Source: Ureibacillus terrenus (GTDB lineage Bacteria; Bacillota; Bacilli; Bacillales_A; Planococcaceae). From it: 64,000 nt of DNA. Where the stretch lies: contig NZ_VIGD01000013.1 of NCBI RefSeq assembly GCF_006569205.1, forward strand, positions 40,631 through 104,630. Reading direction: 5' to 3'. Below, piece after piece: positions 37,145-45,813 of this stretch; within the stretch, counting starts at the first letter, position 1, and the number at the start of each line of letters is the position of its first letter. Position numbers and translations under genes: made by a program. Below the pieces are notes generated by a model, which saw only the letters and a list, made by a program, of their open reading frames with translations, was not told the DNA's origin and did not search any database.

Positions 37145-39529
37145 TTAATTGCGCAGCGGCTTTCCGGTCACCAGCATATGTTGCATACGTTCCTGTGATT
37201 TCCGATCCGCCACAAGCTCCAGGAATGCCTGGCGTTCCAAATTCAACAAATATTCTTCCGGCACCTCTGTTCCGTATGGCACAAGTCCTCCCGCAATGAC
37301 ATAAGCAAGCTTTTTCGCAATTTTCAAATCATGTTCCGAAATATATCCGCCTGTGTACATGTTTTGCGCACCAAGCAGAAGCGTTGCATAACCCGGCGCC
37401 CCAACGACTTTAATTTTCTTTTTCACCGGCGGTTTATAACCGGATTCATATAACTGGAGCGCCACTTGTTTTGCATCATAAATCAAATGATCCGGATTGA
37501 CGGAGATGCCATCTTGTTTGCCCAGGAAGTTATTTTCGCGGGCTTCTTCCGCGGAAGAGGATACTTTTGCCATGGCAATCGTTTCAAACACTTTATTGGC
37601 CACTGCCTGCAAATCGATTTCCACCCCGTTTGGCAGGCTTTCCAATGTTTTTTCATAGAGAGCCAAGTTGCCTCCGCCTCCAGGGATGAGTCCAACGCCG
37701 ACTTCCACAAGCCCCATATATGTTTCCACGGATGCTTGAATGCGCGCTGCAGGCAAGCATACTTCCGCACCGCCGCCGAGCGTCATGCCGAAAGGTGCCG
37801 CCACAACCGGTTTTTTCGAATATTTAATGCGGCGCATCGTTTTTTGGAATGCCCTTACCACATAATCCAATTCGAAAATGTTGTCATCCTGGGCTTCCAT
37901 TAAAATCATGCCGAGGTTGGCACCGACGCAGAAATTTTTGCCCTGGTTGCCGATGACAAGCCCTTTGTAGTTGGCTTCGACCTCATCGAGGGCATAATTG
38001 ATCATTTGGATGATGTCCAGACCGATCGCATTGGATTTTGAATGGAATTCAAGCAGCAAAATGCCGTCACCGATATCGATCAGGCTGGCTCCTGAATTGG
38101 ATTTAATCACTCCATGACGCTTTTTATAACGCTTCAAATCTATGACTTTTTCATTCACAGGAATGGCTTCATAATTTTCTCCATTAAAGTAGGCCAACTG
38201 ACCGTCTACTTCTTTATAGAAAGTTTCATAGCCTTTTTCCAATAATTTCTTCACAAATGGAGGAACTTCCCGTCCTTCTTCTTCCATTTTCTTCACGGAT
38301 TTTTCTACGCCTATCGCATCCCAGATTTCAAAAGGTCCATGGCTCCATCCAAAGCCCCATTTCATCGCATTATCGATTTCCACAATATTATCGGCGATGA
38401 TGCCGTTCAGCTGCCCGGAATAGATCAACGTCGGAGCCAAAACGTTCCATAAAAGCTCCCCTGCACGGTCATTGGCATATACTAAAGTTTTCAGGCGATT
38501 TTCAATTCCCTTCGTCTGTTTTGCCAGTTCGATGGACGGCGCCTGCAATTTCTTTTGAGGCACATACTCAAGGGTAGCCGGATCAATCTCATAAATATCT
38601 TTTCCTTTTTTTACATAGAATCCACGGCCTGATTTTGCTCCAAGCGCCCCTTTTTCCACCAGCTTTAAAATGAGTTCAGGCACTTCAAACACTTTCTGCT
38701 CATCGCCTGTTGTTTGGTCATACACTGTTTTGGCCACATGAATATACGTATCCAGTCCTACAACATCCAAGGTGCGGAATGTCGCGGATTTCGGTCTTCC
38801 GATTATCGGACCGGTCACTGAATCCACTTCGCCGACTGAATAGCCGCGTTTCAACATTTCATGAAGCGTAATTTGCAATCCGTATGTTCCGATGCGGTTG
38901 GCAACGAAATTAGGCGTATCTTTTCCGATTACGACCCCTTTTCCAAGTACGTCTTCTGCAAAGGTTTTCATGAAAGACAATACTTCCGGCAATGTATGTT
39001 CAGTCGGAATGATTTCAAGCAATTTCAAGTAACGGGGCGGGTTGAAGAAGTGCGTTCCTAAAAAATGGTTTTTAAATTCCTCTGAACGCCCTTCCACCAT
39101 TTTATTTACGCTGATTCCGGAAGTGTTGGAGCTGACGATGGAGCCCGGTTTTCTTACCTTTTCGATTTTTTCGAATAAATTACGCTTCACTTCAAGGTTT
39201 TCAACAACAACTTCAATGATCCAGTTCGCTTCTTTCAGCTTGTCTAAATCGTCCTCCAAATTCCCGACCGTCAATAATGCCAAATTTTTCGGAGATGTCA
39301 GCGGCGCCGGTTTTTGTTTCAACAATTTTTGCACAGCATTGTTCACGATGCGGTTTCGCACTGCCGGATGCTCAAGCGTTAATCCTTTTGCTTCCTCTTC
39401 TTTTGTCAGTTCTTTTGGGACAATATCTAACATATATGTTGGTATGCCGATATTTACTAAATGTGCTGCAATGCCGGACCCCATGACGCCGGATCCAATC
39501 ACTGCCACTTTCTCAATTTTGTAAGCCAC
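37145..39529 (-). CDS. fadN: 3-hydroxyacyl-CoA dehydrogenase / enoyl-CoA hydratase FadN (YusL)
   Basis: A 794-residue fusion. The N-terminal NAD-binding 3-hydroxyacyl-CoA dehydrogenase starts with VIGSGVMGSGIAAHL (10-24) and includes HFFNPPRYLKLLEIIP and IGKDTPNFVANRIG. The C-terminal enoyl-CoA hydratase/isomerase part (about 480-700) has NFCVGANLG and LVEVGVGLIPGGGGN. The order, dehydrogenase first, is the reverse of E. coli FadB and typical of Bacillus FadN. It leads the operon behind FadR-type boxes. Confidence 0.96.
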   Translation of the reverse strand: MAYKIEKVAVIGSGVMGSGIAAHLVNIGIPTYMLDIVPKELTKEEEAKGLTLEHPAVRNRIVNNAVQKLLKQKPAPLTSPKNLALLTVGNLEDDLDKLKEANWIIEVVVENLEVKRNLFEKIEKVRKPGSIVSSNTSGISVNKMVEGRSEEFKNHFLGTHFFNPPRYLKLLEIIPTEHTLPEVLSFMKTFAEDVLGKGVVIGKDTPNFVANRIGTYGLQITLHEMLKRGYSVGEVDSVTGPIIGRPKSATFRTLDVVGLDTYIHVAKTVYDQTTGDEQKVFEVPELILKLVEKGALGAKSGRGFYVKKGKDIYEIDPATLEYVPQKKLQAPSIELAKQTKGIENRLKTLVYANDRAGELLWNVLAPTLIYSGQLNGIIADNIVEIDNAMKWGFGWSHGPFEIWDAIGVEKSVKKMEEEGREVPPFVKKLLEKGYETFYKEVDGQLAYFNGENYEAIPVNEKVIDLKRYKKRHGVIKSNSGASLIDIGDGILLLEFHSKSNAIGLDIIQMINYALDEVEANYKGLVIGNQGKNFCVGANLGMILMEAQDDNIFELDYVVRAFQKTMRRIKYSKKPVVAAPFGMTLGGGAEVCLPAARIQASVETYMGLVEVGVGLIPGGGGNLALYEKTLESLPNGVEIDLQAVANKVFETIAMAKVSSSAEEARENNFLGKQDGISVNPDHLIYDAKQVALQLYESGYKPPVKKKIKVVGAPGYATLLLGAQNMYTGGYISEHDLKIAKKLAYVIAGGLVPYGTEVPEEYLLNLERQAFLELVADRKSQERMQHMLVTGKPLRN

Positions 39530-39554
39530 AAATAATTCCCCCTTTTTTCACATT

Positions 39555-39572
39555 TGAATGAACAATCATTCA
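39555..39572. promoter_or_regulatory. FadR-type operator 1
   Basis: TGAATGAACAATCATTCA matches the Bacillus FadR (YsiA) consensus TGAATGAnTAnTCATTCA at all but one position. It is a near-perfect palindrome 26 bp upstream of fadN. Long-chain acyl-CoA releases FadR in Bacillus. The remaining gap up to the divergent thioredoxin gene is AT-rich without other clear sites. Confidence 0.8.
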
Positions 39573-39643
39573 TTTTCATCGCCTGATCCCCTTTGTTCAT
39601 ATACAACTTATTCAACCAATAGCGGAAAGATGTATTGAAAAAA

Positions 39644-39659
39644 TGAATGATTATTCATT
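39644..39659. promoter_or_regulatory. FadR-type operator 2
   Basis: TGAATGATTATTCATT, followed by TT rather than CA, is a second FadR-like palindrome 89 bp further from fadN. Two boxes would allow tight repression or control of both divergent genes. Confidence 0.7.
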
Positions 39660-39844
39660 TTTTGTTTAAAAAAATACATGAAACAGCTATTCCTGTAACT
39701 AGTGTAGATGATTTTTCACTTTTTCGCAATCCTTTTATTTTAATTTTCTAAATTTAATTAATAGTTTCTCATTTCATCCAAAACATATTTCTTTTCCACA
39801 ATCGTCAAAATGTGTAAACTACTAGGTAAGGAGGCGAGAAAAAA

Positions 39845-40165
39845 GTGAAAGAAATTACTACTGTTGAACAATTTAATGAAACTATCGGCAAAGACCGCCC
39901 GGTGATTGTAAAATTTTATGCCACTTGGTGCCCCGACTGCACTCGCATGAACATGTTCATCGATCCGATTGTTGAAAAATACAGCCAGTATGAATGGTAT
40001 CAAATCAACCGCGACAATTTCCCGGACATCGCGGATCAATATCAGGTATTGGGGATTCCTAGTTTATTAATTTTTAAAAATGGTGAAAAACTTGCGCACC
40101 TTCATAGTGCAAACGCAAAAACTCCGGAAGATGTAACGAATTTTTTAGAAGCGCAAACAGTATGA
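39845..40165 (+). CDS. Thioredoxin family protein
   Basis: A 106-residue soluble thioredoxin with active site W28-C-P-D-C32 in FYATWCPDCTRM and cis-proline in LGIPSLLIF. The CPDC dipeptide differs from the CGPC of TrxA, so it is probably a specialised reductase similar to B. subtilis YdbP/YtpP-type proteins. The start is GTG with AAGGAGG 10 nt upstream. It is divergent from fadN. Confidence 0.85.
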   Translation: MKEITTVEQFNETIGKDRPVIVKFYATWCPDCTRMNMFIDPIVEKYSQYEWYQINRDNFPDIADQYQVLGIPSLLIFKNGEKLAHLHSANAKTPEDVTNFLEAQTV

Positions 40166-40172
40166 AAAAAGT

Positions 40173-40203
40173 TGGACATAACTTTTACGATGAAAGTTAT
40201 GTC
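40173..40203. terminator. Terminator between thioredoxin and membrane protein genes
   Basis: GGACATAACTTT and AAAGTTATGTCC pair perfectly around a 7-nt loop and are followed by CTTTTATTTTT on the plus strand. Confidence 0.88.
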
Positions 40204-40213
40204 CCTTTTATTT

Positions 40214-40627
40214 TTACACATATTGTTTTTTATCTTTTTCCCCGTTAAAAATGCTGAACATCAAACTGAGTCCGGCCGCCACTTCAACCAATCCAGTCGA
40301 ATACACTTTAATAAACCAGATGCCGAATGGCAATGTGCCCGTCGTGATGGAAGAGACCGGCAGGATCAGCGAAAAAACGAAACAAGGAAGAAAAACGCAA
40401 ATGAACAGCCGTCCGTTCAAGTAAATGTTCCAACTTTTGATGCATATGAGGGCCAAATAAATCCCCCAAAAGATGCGGCAGATAAAAATATACCAAAAAA
40501 ACAGATGAATATTATCATAATGAAGGTTCTCGCTTATTTGCTGCTTCATATCCATGCTGACAATTGCCAAAATAAAAAGCCCAAAAATCCAAAGAATCCG
40601 CCATACATATGTCCATAATTTATCCAC
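40214..40627 (-). CDS. Hypothetical membrane protein
   Basis: A 137-residue protein with about four hydrophobic stretches (roughly 8-24, 40-62, 72-92, 100-126), no recognised motif, and a charged tail NGEKDKKQYV. I do not recognise the family. The opposite strand also has a long frame here, but that product is rich in charged residues with no ribosome-binding site, whereas this one is consistently hydrophobic. The gene is convergent with the thioredoxin gene. Confidence 0.6.
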   Translation of the reverse strand: MDKLWTYVWRILWIFGLFILAIVSMDMKQQISENLHYDNIHLFFWYIFICRIFWGIYLALICIKSWNIYLNGRLFICVFLPCFVFSLILPVSSITTGTLPFGIWFIKVYSTGLVEVAAGLSLMFSIFNGEKDKKQYV

Positions 40628-40705
40628 AAGCGCCCTCCGTCCCTAAGTTAATTGCAACATTATATGAGACGGATGCGCCCTTCTATGTTTCCAAATCCAT
40701 TTTTT

Positions 40706-41719
40706 TTAAGATTGATATTCCTCTAACTCTTTAATCAATTGTTCAAATACATCTTTTACCGCGCCTTTCCGGATTTCTTGAAAACGCGTGCCTGCCCAAA
40801 GGGACATGGCCTGAGGATTTTGATCTTTCAATGCTTTTGCCCGAATCGGCTGCGTCAATGCATTGACCGCGGGATAAATGGCGGGTGCAATGTTTTCATA
40901 CCTGGTCATAAATTCATTTTTCAACCCCCGCGCAAGCCTTCCTGTAAAGGTTCTTGTCAGGGCTGTTTCCGCAAACTCACCAGATGTCAAAGCCCGTTTA
41001 TAAACCGGGTTGGCTCCGCTTTCTTCCGTACAAAGGAAAGCTGTTCCAAGTTGCACGGCATCAGCCCCCGCATTTAATGCCAGATGAATGTCCTTCCCAT
41101 TCATGATTCCGCCTGCCGCAATAATGGGGAGCGGAATTACCTTTCGCGTCATGGCAATCAACTCAATCAATGGCACATGGGTATCCTCGTCCACATTCCG
41201 GAAGGTTGCCCGGTGGCCGCCCGCTTCCGGTCCCTGCAAACAAATCGCTTCCGCTCCGTTTTCCGCAGCTATCTTCGCTTCTTCCAAATTCGTCACCGTC
41301 ACAATGACGCGGCTGCCATTATTTTTGAGTTGTTCAATGATGTCTTCCGGAGGACAGCCAAATGTAAAAGAAACATATGGAACTTTATGCTTCATCACCA
41401 GTTCCAGTTTCTCCTGCCAATAATCGTCGCCCGGTTCCGGAAGGGCCAACCGAATGCGGAAATCTTCTTCCAGACGCTCCTTGTACAAATGCAAGGATTC
41501 ATCCATCTCATCATTTTGGGGAACAAAAAGATTCACCCCGAAAGGCAACGCGGAATCTTTGCATTTTATGATTTCCTGCTCAATTGCCTCCGGTGTTTTA
41601 TAGCCGGCCGCCAAAAAACCGAGCCCCCCGCATCTTGAAACGGCAATGGCCAAGTCGGCCGTTGCGATTCCCCCCGCCATCGGTGCTTGAATAATCGGAT
41701 ACTGCAAATTGGCAAACAT
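40706..41719 (-). CDS. Nitronate monooxygenase
   Basis: A 337-residue FMN-dependent TIM-barrel enzyme of the nitronate monooxygenase/2-nitropropane dioxygenase family. IIQAPMAGGIATADLAIAVSRCGGLGFLAAG is the N-terminal signature. LQGPEAGGHR contains the catalytic-histidine region, and AAGGIMNGKDIHLALNAGADAVQLGTAFL is the FMN phosphate site. It detoxifies alkyl nitronates such as propionate-3-nitronate. It appears to be a single gene between terminators. Confidence 0.93.
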   Translation of the reverse strand: MFANLQYPIIQAPMAGGIATADLAIAVSRCGGLGFLAAGYKTPEAIEQEIIKCKDSALPFGVNLFVPQNDEMDESLHLYKERLEEDFRIRLALPEPGDDYWQEKLELVMKHKVPYVSFTFGCPPEDIIEQLKNNGSRVIVTVTNLEEAKIAAENGAEAICLQGPEAGGHRATFRNVDEDTHVPLIELIAMTRKVIPLPIIAAGGIMNGKDIHLALNAGADAVQLGTAFLCTEESGANPVYKRALTSGEFAETALTRTFTGRLARGLKNEFMTRYENIAPAIYPAVNALTQPIRAKALKDQNPQAMSLWAGTRFQEIRKGAVKDVFEQLIKELEEYQS

Positions 41720-41825
41720 TTGTCTTCATCCCCTTTGTGTCATGATCAAATCAGTTTAACTCTATTATAAAATTTCTCCCAAATTTATAGAAAGACTGTT
41801 CAACAAAGTAGGCAAGCACAAGAAA

Positions 41826-41856
41826 AAGGCATCTGAATCATGATTCAGATGCCTTT
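41826..41856. terminator. mmpL terminator
   Basis: GGCATCTGAATCA and TGATTCAGATGCC pair perfectly with no unpaired centre beyond the turn, flanked by A and T runs on both sides. Confidence 0.9.
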
Positions 41857-41861
41857 TTTCT

Positions 41862-43961
41862 TTAAGCCGTCTTTTTATCCTTTTCAAAGAACAATATCAA
41901 TGTCGGCAACAACATGCCGCGCACCAGGAAGGTGTCGATCAAGATTCCGACCGCGACCATAAATCCGAACACGAATAAATCGATGACCGGCATTGTCGTT
42001 AAAGCGGCAAAAGTCGCCGCCAGGATGACCCCTGCGGAAGAAATCACTCCGCCTGTATTACGGACGGCGATTTCCAATGCATTTTTCACCGTTTCATACT
42101 TCCGTTCCTCCAAGAAACGGCTCACCATGATGATGTTGTAATCAATGCCGAGCGCCACAAGGAAGATGAACGCATAGACCGGTGCGCGCGTGGATACCGC
42201 ATCATAACCAAAGAGATGGTCCAAAAGGAATAATCCTAAACCTAACGCAGACGCATAGGAAATCAAAATGGTCGCCATCATATAGATCGGCATTTTTACA
42301 GAACGTGTAAGGAAGATCAATAATCCAAAAATCAATAGCGTTTCCAGGCTAAAAATGACTTTGATATCGCGTTTATTAATATCCTCTTCATCGACCAATT
42401 TGGCCGTTGTGCCGGCAAATTCCAATTTCACTTCTTTTCCGCCGGATAGTTGGAAGGTTTGATGATCGTCGCGGAATTCTTTAATGAAGTCAATCGCTTC
42501 GACGCTGTACGGATCTTCACTTAAGGAAATCGTGATTTTTCCGTATTTTCCATCCTCCGTAACCCCGGATGCCCTTGCGGATCCGATATGTTCATTTTCT
42601 GAAAAATTTTGGGCGATTTCCTGGACTTCTTCAAATGTCAAATCTTCTCCCGTTACAAGTGCGGTCGTTTGCGCCAGATCCCCTTTATTGAACTTCTCCT
42701 CCACGATTTCAAAACCTACACGGGAAGGCAAATCTTCAGGGAAGTTTTTGACCATATTAAATTCATATTTGATGTTCAATACATTCAAAGCGGTGATGAC
42801 CAGAAACAATAGCACTGCTGCTCCAACGACTACCGGTTTGTTTGTGACAAACTTCGCAATCGGTCCCCAAATGCCATGTTTCACTTCGCTTGTTTCGCCA
42901 AATTTCGGAACCTTAGGCCAGAATGCTTTGCGTCCAAATAATGCAAATAATGCCGGCACAAGCGTAATGGATGCTATCATGATAATGATCATGGCCGTCG
43001 CAAAGATTGGGGCAAAGTTCTGATATTCCCGGAAGCGGGCGAAAATCAAAATAATCATCGCGGCCAGCACCGTACTTGCCGCAAACAGTACCGGCGTTGC
43101 CGTTGAACGCATGGCGACCTTCATCGCTTCAAACTTGTTTTCATGATAGTTCAATTCTTCCCGATAGCGGGAAAATACAAATAGCGAATAATCAATCAGC
43201 GCTGCGAACAACAGAATGCTCATGATGGAAACCGTCGAGTTGTTGATTTCAAGTCCTGCAGCCCCCAGGAATGCGACCGTCTGATTGACAACCTGATACA
43301 CAACGACTGTCGCAAGCAACGGAATCAGTGCAAGCAGCGGAGAACGGTAAATTAATATCAGCAATACCAAAATGATCACAATCGTGGCAATCAATAGTTT
43401 GAAATCCGCGGATTCGAACAGTTTTACCGTATCCCCCGAGATGCCTGCCGGACCCGTGATATAGAATTCCACACCCAACTCTTCCGCGATTTCCTTCCCT
43501 ACTTCGGTAGCTTTGTCGTTGATTTCGGCATATTGGGAGCTGCCCAAATCTTTTTCCAAGCTCATCGGAACAATCATTGTCGATTGATCTTCGGAAATGA
43601 AAGAGGTTAAGGCTTGCGGAGGCATTTTCGTTACATCCAGAATCATTTCGATTCCGTCAATATCCGCATCTTTTATACCCTCAATAATTTTTCCCACTTC
43701 ATCGACCGCAATGTTTCCGTCCGGTTTATGAAACACATAGATTCCCGGAGTCCCTTGCTCGTCAGGGAAATATTGATCCAACTTGTTTTGGGCAATGATG
43801 GAAGGGGCATCGTCAGGCAGAGCCTGAAAGTTTGTCGTTTTATAATCGCTGAGCCTTGGTCCTGCGCTGACGGCAATCATTACGATCAGCCAAATGGCAA
43901 CCGTAATCCAGGCGCCTTTTTTCGTTGACACCTTATCTGTTATTGACTGAATGAATTTCAT
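41862..43961 (-). CDS. MMPL/RND-family membrane transporter (YdfJ-like)
   Basis: A 699-residue membrane protein with the MMPL layout: one N-terminal helix, an extracytoplasmic domain (about 40-180), five helices, a middle helix and a second extracytoplasmic domain (about 390-510), then five more helices. FAALIDYSLFVFSRYREEL and FLVALGIDYNIIMVSRFLEER are the paired GxDY-type motifs that bind the proton path. B. subtilis YdfJ is the closest relative I know. The cargo is unknown, perhaps lipids or drugs. Confidence 0.9.
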   Translation of the reverse strand: MKFIQSITDKVSTKKGAWITVAIWLIVMIAVSAGPRLSDYKTTNFQALPDDAPSIIAQNKLDQYFPDEQGTPGIYVFHKPDGNIAVDEVGKIIEGIKDADIDGIEMILDVTKMPPQALTSFISEDQSTMIVPMSLEKDLGSSQYAEINDKATEVGKEIAEELGVEFYITGPAGISGDTVKLFESADFKLLIATIVIILVLLILIYRSPLLALIPLLATVVVYQVVNQTVAFLGAAGLEINNSTVSIMSILLFAALIDYSLFVFSRYREELNYHENKFEAMKVAMRSTATPVLFAASTVLAAMIILIFARFREYQNFAPIFATAMIIIMIASITLVPALFALFGRKAFWPKVPKFGETSEVKHGIWGPIAKFVTNKPVVVGAAVLLFLVITALNVLNIKYEFNMVKNFPEDLPSRVGFEIVEEKFNKGDLAQTTALVTGEDLTFEEVQEIAQNFSENEHIGSARASGVTEDGKYGKITISLSEDPYSVEAIDFIKEFRDDHQTFQLSGGKEVKLEFAGTTAKLVDEEDINKRDIKVIFSLETLLIFGLLIFLTRSVKMPIYMMATILISYASALGLGLFLLDHLFGYDAVSTRAPVYAFIFLVALGIDYNIIMVSRFLEERKYETVKNALEIAVRNTGGVISSAGVILAATFAALTTMPVIDLFVFGFMVAVGILIDTFLVRGMLLPTLILFFEKDKKTA

Positions 43962-44170
43962 AATGTTCCTCCTAATGTTAGGGAATTTATTTTATTCAAA
44001 AAAATGGAATTTCAATGAAATAAAAAATAATCGGTATACGTTTAATATTATAACGAAGTAAAAAAAGGCCTTAAACCAAAAAATATCCTAGAAAATGTTA
44101 CAGAATTGCAAAGTTATTCATTTTTAATCAAAAATCATTGTATATTTTTGAATAACAAAGAATTTGCTTT

Positions 44171-44182
44171 TAACAATTGTTA
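44171..44182. promoter_or_regulatory. Palindrome between mmpL and the C39-like gene
   Basis: TAACAATTGTTA is a perfect 12-bp palindrome in the divergent intergenic region; AATAACAA at 44151 and TTGTTATT at 44177 give a second, wider repeat. It might be an operator for one of the two genes. No regulator gene is adjacent. Confidence 0.35.
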
Positions 44183-44251
44183 TTCTAACATAACATTTTC
44201 CCATCCTCCATTGACATTTCTTTGATAAATATTCACAGCAAGGTGTTGTCC

Positions 44252-44770
44252 ATGAAAAAAATCATACAATTGGAAGGATTTTCTCAATACCATCCGTCCA
44301 TTCATTCTTCTTATCGAAGCTCCGCCTGCGGGCCAACCACCATCTACGTGATTCTGAAATATTTAATCGGGGAAGAGTTTGCGCTGGATGTCAATGCCCT
44401 TTATTCATTGCTGGGAACAACCAAAATCGGTTTGTTCCGGTGGAGACTGGTCAAGCGTTTGCAAAAATATTTGGGCCCCGACTGGGTCGTGGCAAAATGT
44501 TCTTTAAAAAATGCGTTGAAGCAGATTGATGAAGGCAGACCGGTTGCCACGAAGTTTGATAAATATTTTACGTTCCAGTGGAAAGCGGAACCGACTTTCA
44601 AATACCATTGGGTTCCCCTCATCGGCTATGAAATCAATGACGGAGAATTATTCTTGTATGTCCATGACAATGGCGGCGTCAATCGGGACAGCCAAATCCG
44701 AAAGGTGCCTTATGAAAAAGACCGGAAAGTCATCAGCTTTGTAAAAATTGAACCGAAAAAGAAAAATTGA
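44252..44770 (+). CDS. C39-like cysteine protease domain protein
   Basis: A 172-residue protein of the C39-like papain-fold group (Peptidase_C39_2). The oxyanion-hole glutamine is Q12, the nucleophile C26 in RSSACGPTTIYVIL, the histidine H119 in FKYHWVPLIGY, and the aspartate D139 in YVHDNGG. There is no signal peptide or transporter domain, so it is not a bacteriocin exporter. It is probably cytoplasmic, function unknown. The ATG follows AAGGTG by 7 nt. Confidence 0.78.
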   Translation: MKKIIQLEGFSQYHPSIHSSYRSSACGPTTIYVILKYLIGEEFALDVNALYSLLGTTKIGLFRWRLVKRLQKYLGPDWVVAKCSLKNALKQIDEGRPVATKFDKYFTFQWKAEPTFKYHWVPLIGYEINDGELFLYVHDNGGVNRDSQIRKVPYEKDRKVISFVKIEPKKKN

Positions 44771-44799
44771 GGGCGCAAACCGCAAGTTTGCGCCCTTTT
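44771..44799. terminator. Terminator between C39-like gene and exonuclease gene
   Basis: GGGCGCAAAC and GTTTGCGCCC pair perfectly around a 5-nt loop followed by TTTTC; it separates convergent genes. Confidence 0.88.
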
Positions 44800-44801
44800 C
44801 A

Positions 44802-45692
44802 TTATACGAACGAAAATAACGAGCAAGCATGTTTCGCAATCGATGTATACCCCTTGGCCGCCAATTGTTCAAATAGACCTGCGGAATAATCCGGGACGGA
44901 CAATTCTTCCAAATTTGCCTTTATGGAAACATTTCTTTGAATTGAAGCCAATTGATATGACAGTTTTAACATGTCGATCTGCTCTTTGATTTTGTTCCGC
45001 TGGCTTGGTTTCAATCGTTCCAGATTTTGCAGGACCCCTTCCACCGACCCGTATTGCCGGATAAGTTGCAATGCTGTTTTCGTCCCAATGCCTTTTACTC
45101 CCGGATAGCCGTCGCTGGCATCCCCCATCAACGCTTTCACATCGACAAACTGATGGGGTTCAATTGCATATTCCTCTTTGAATTGTTGGACTGTATACAC
45201 GTCATACTCAGAATAACCTTTTTTCGTAAAGGCGATTTCCGTGGAAGGGTTCAACAATTGCAGCAAATCCCTGTCACCGCTGATGATCGTAATCTTTGCT
45301 TCCTTCTTCCATTTCTCCACGATCGAACCGATGCAATCATCCGCCTCCATCCCCGCTTCGCCGATATTTTTCCATCCGATCCATTCTGCAACTTCTTTTG
45401 CCATTTCAAATTGCGGAACCAATTCCACCGGAGGATTGCTTCGGTTGGCTTTATACCCTTGAAACAGCTCATTCCGGAACGTATGGCTCCCCATATCCCA
45501 GCAAATCTCCAAATGGCTCGGTTTGATGATGGACTGGGCCGTCAGTACATGCCTTGCAAATCCCTGCACGCCATTTGTCGGCCTTCCATCCGGCAAATAT
45601 TGATAATGCCCCATCACGCTTGTGGCATAAAAGGACCGGAATAACAGGGCCATCCCGTCGATTACCAAAAGATGCGGATGTTGTTTGTTCAT
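44802..45692 (-). CDS. ypcP: 5'-3' exonuclease (YpcP-like)
   Basis: A 296-residue stand-alone FEN/5'-3' exonuclease like the N-terminal part of DNA polymerase I. LLVIDGMALLFRSFYA holds the first metal-binding aspartate. GMEADDCIGSIVEKW and IISGDRDLLQLL carry the acidic cluster, and VDVKALMGDASDGYPGVKGIGTKTALQL is the helix-hairpin-helix with two more aspartates. It likely removes RNA primers and flaps. The start is set at MNKQHPHLLVIDG, with GAGGAAT upstream. Confidence 0.93.
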   Translation of the reverse strand: MNKQHPHLLVIDGMALLFRSFYATSVMGHYQYLPDGRPTNGVQGFARHVLTAQSIIKPSHLEICWDMGSHTFRNELFQGYKANRSNPPVELVPQFEMAKEVAEWIGWKNIGEAGMEADDCIGSIVEKWKKEAKITIISGDRDLLQLLNPSTEIAFTKKGYSEYDVYTVQQFKEEYAIEPHQFVDVKALMGDASDGYPGVKGIGTKTALQLIRQYGSVEGVLQNLERLKPSQRNKIKEQIDMLKLSYQLASIQRNVSIKANLEELSVPDYSAGLFEQLAAKGYTSIAKHACSLFSFV

Positions 45693-45772
45693 GCATAATT
45701 CCTCGCTTTCCATCCCATCCATTATAACAGACCGGCATCCATCTGCAACCTGCATGTCTTGCTTTCAAAATA

Positions 45773-45811
45773 AAAGCACCTTCCCCGCAAATATTGCGGG
45801 AAAAGTGCTTT
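45773..45811 (-). terminator. Terminator of the UbiB-like kinase gene
   Basis: AAAGCAC/GTGCTTT at the base and CCGCAA/TTGCGG near the loop form one long hairpin with A/T runs on both sides. Confidence 0.8.
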
Positions 45812-45813
45812 CT

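Noticed and set aside
40172..40618. 148-residue plus-strand frame opposite the hypothetical membrane gene
   Set aside because: Its product is charged and low-complexity and starts inside a terminator; the minus-strand frame has coherent hydrophobic segments.
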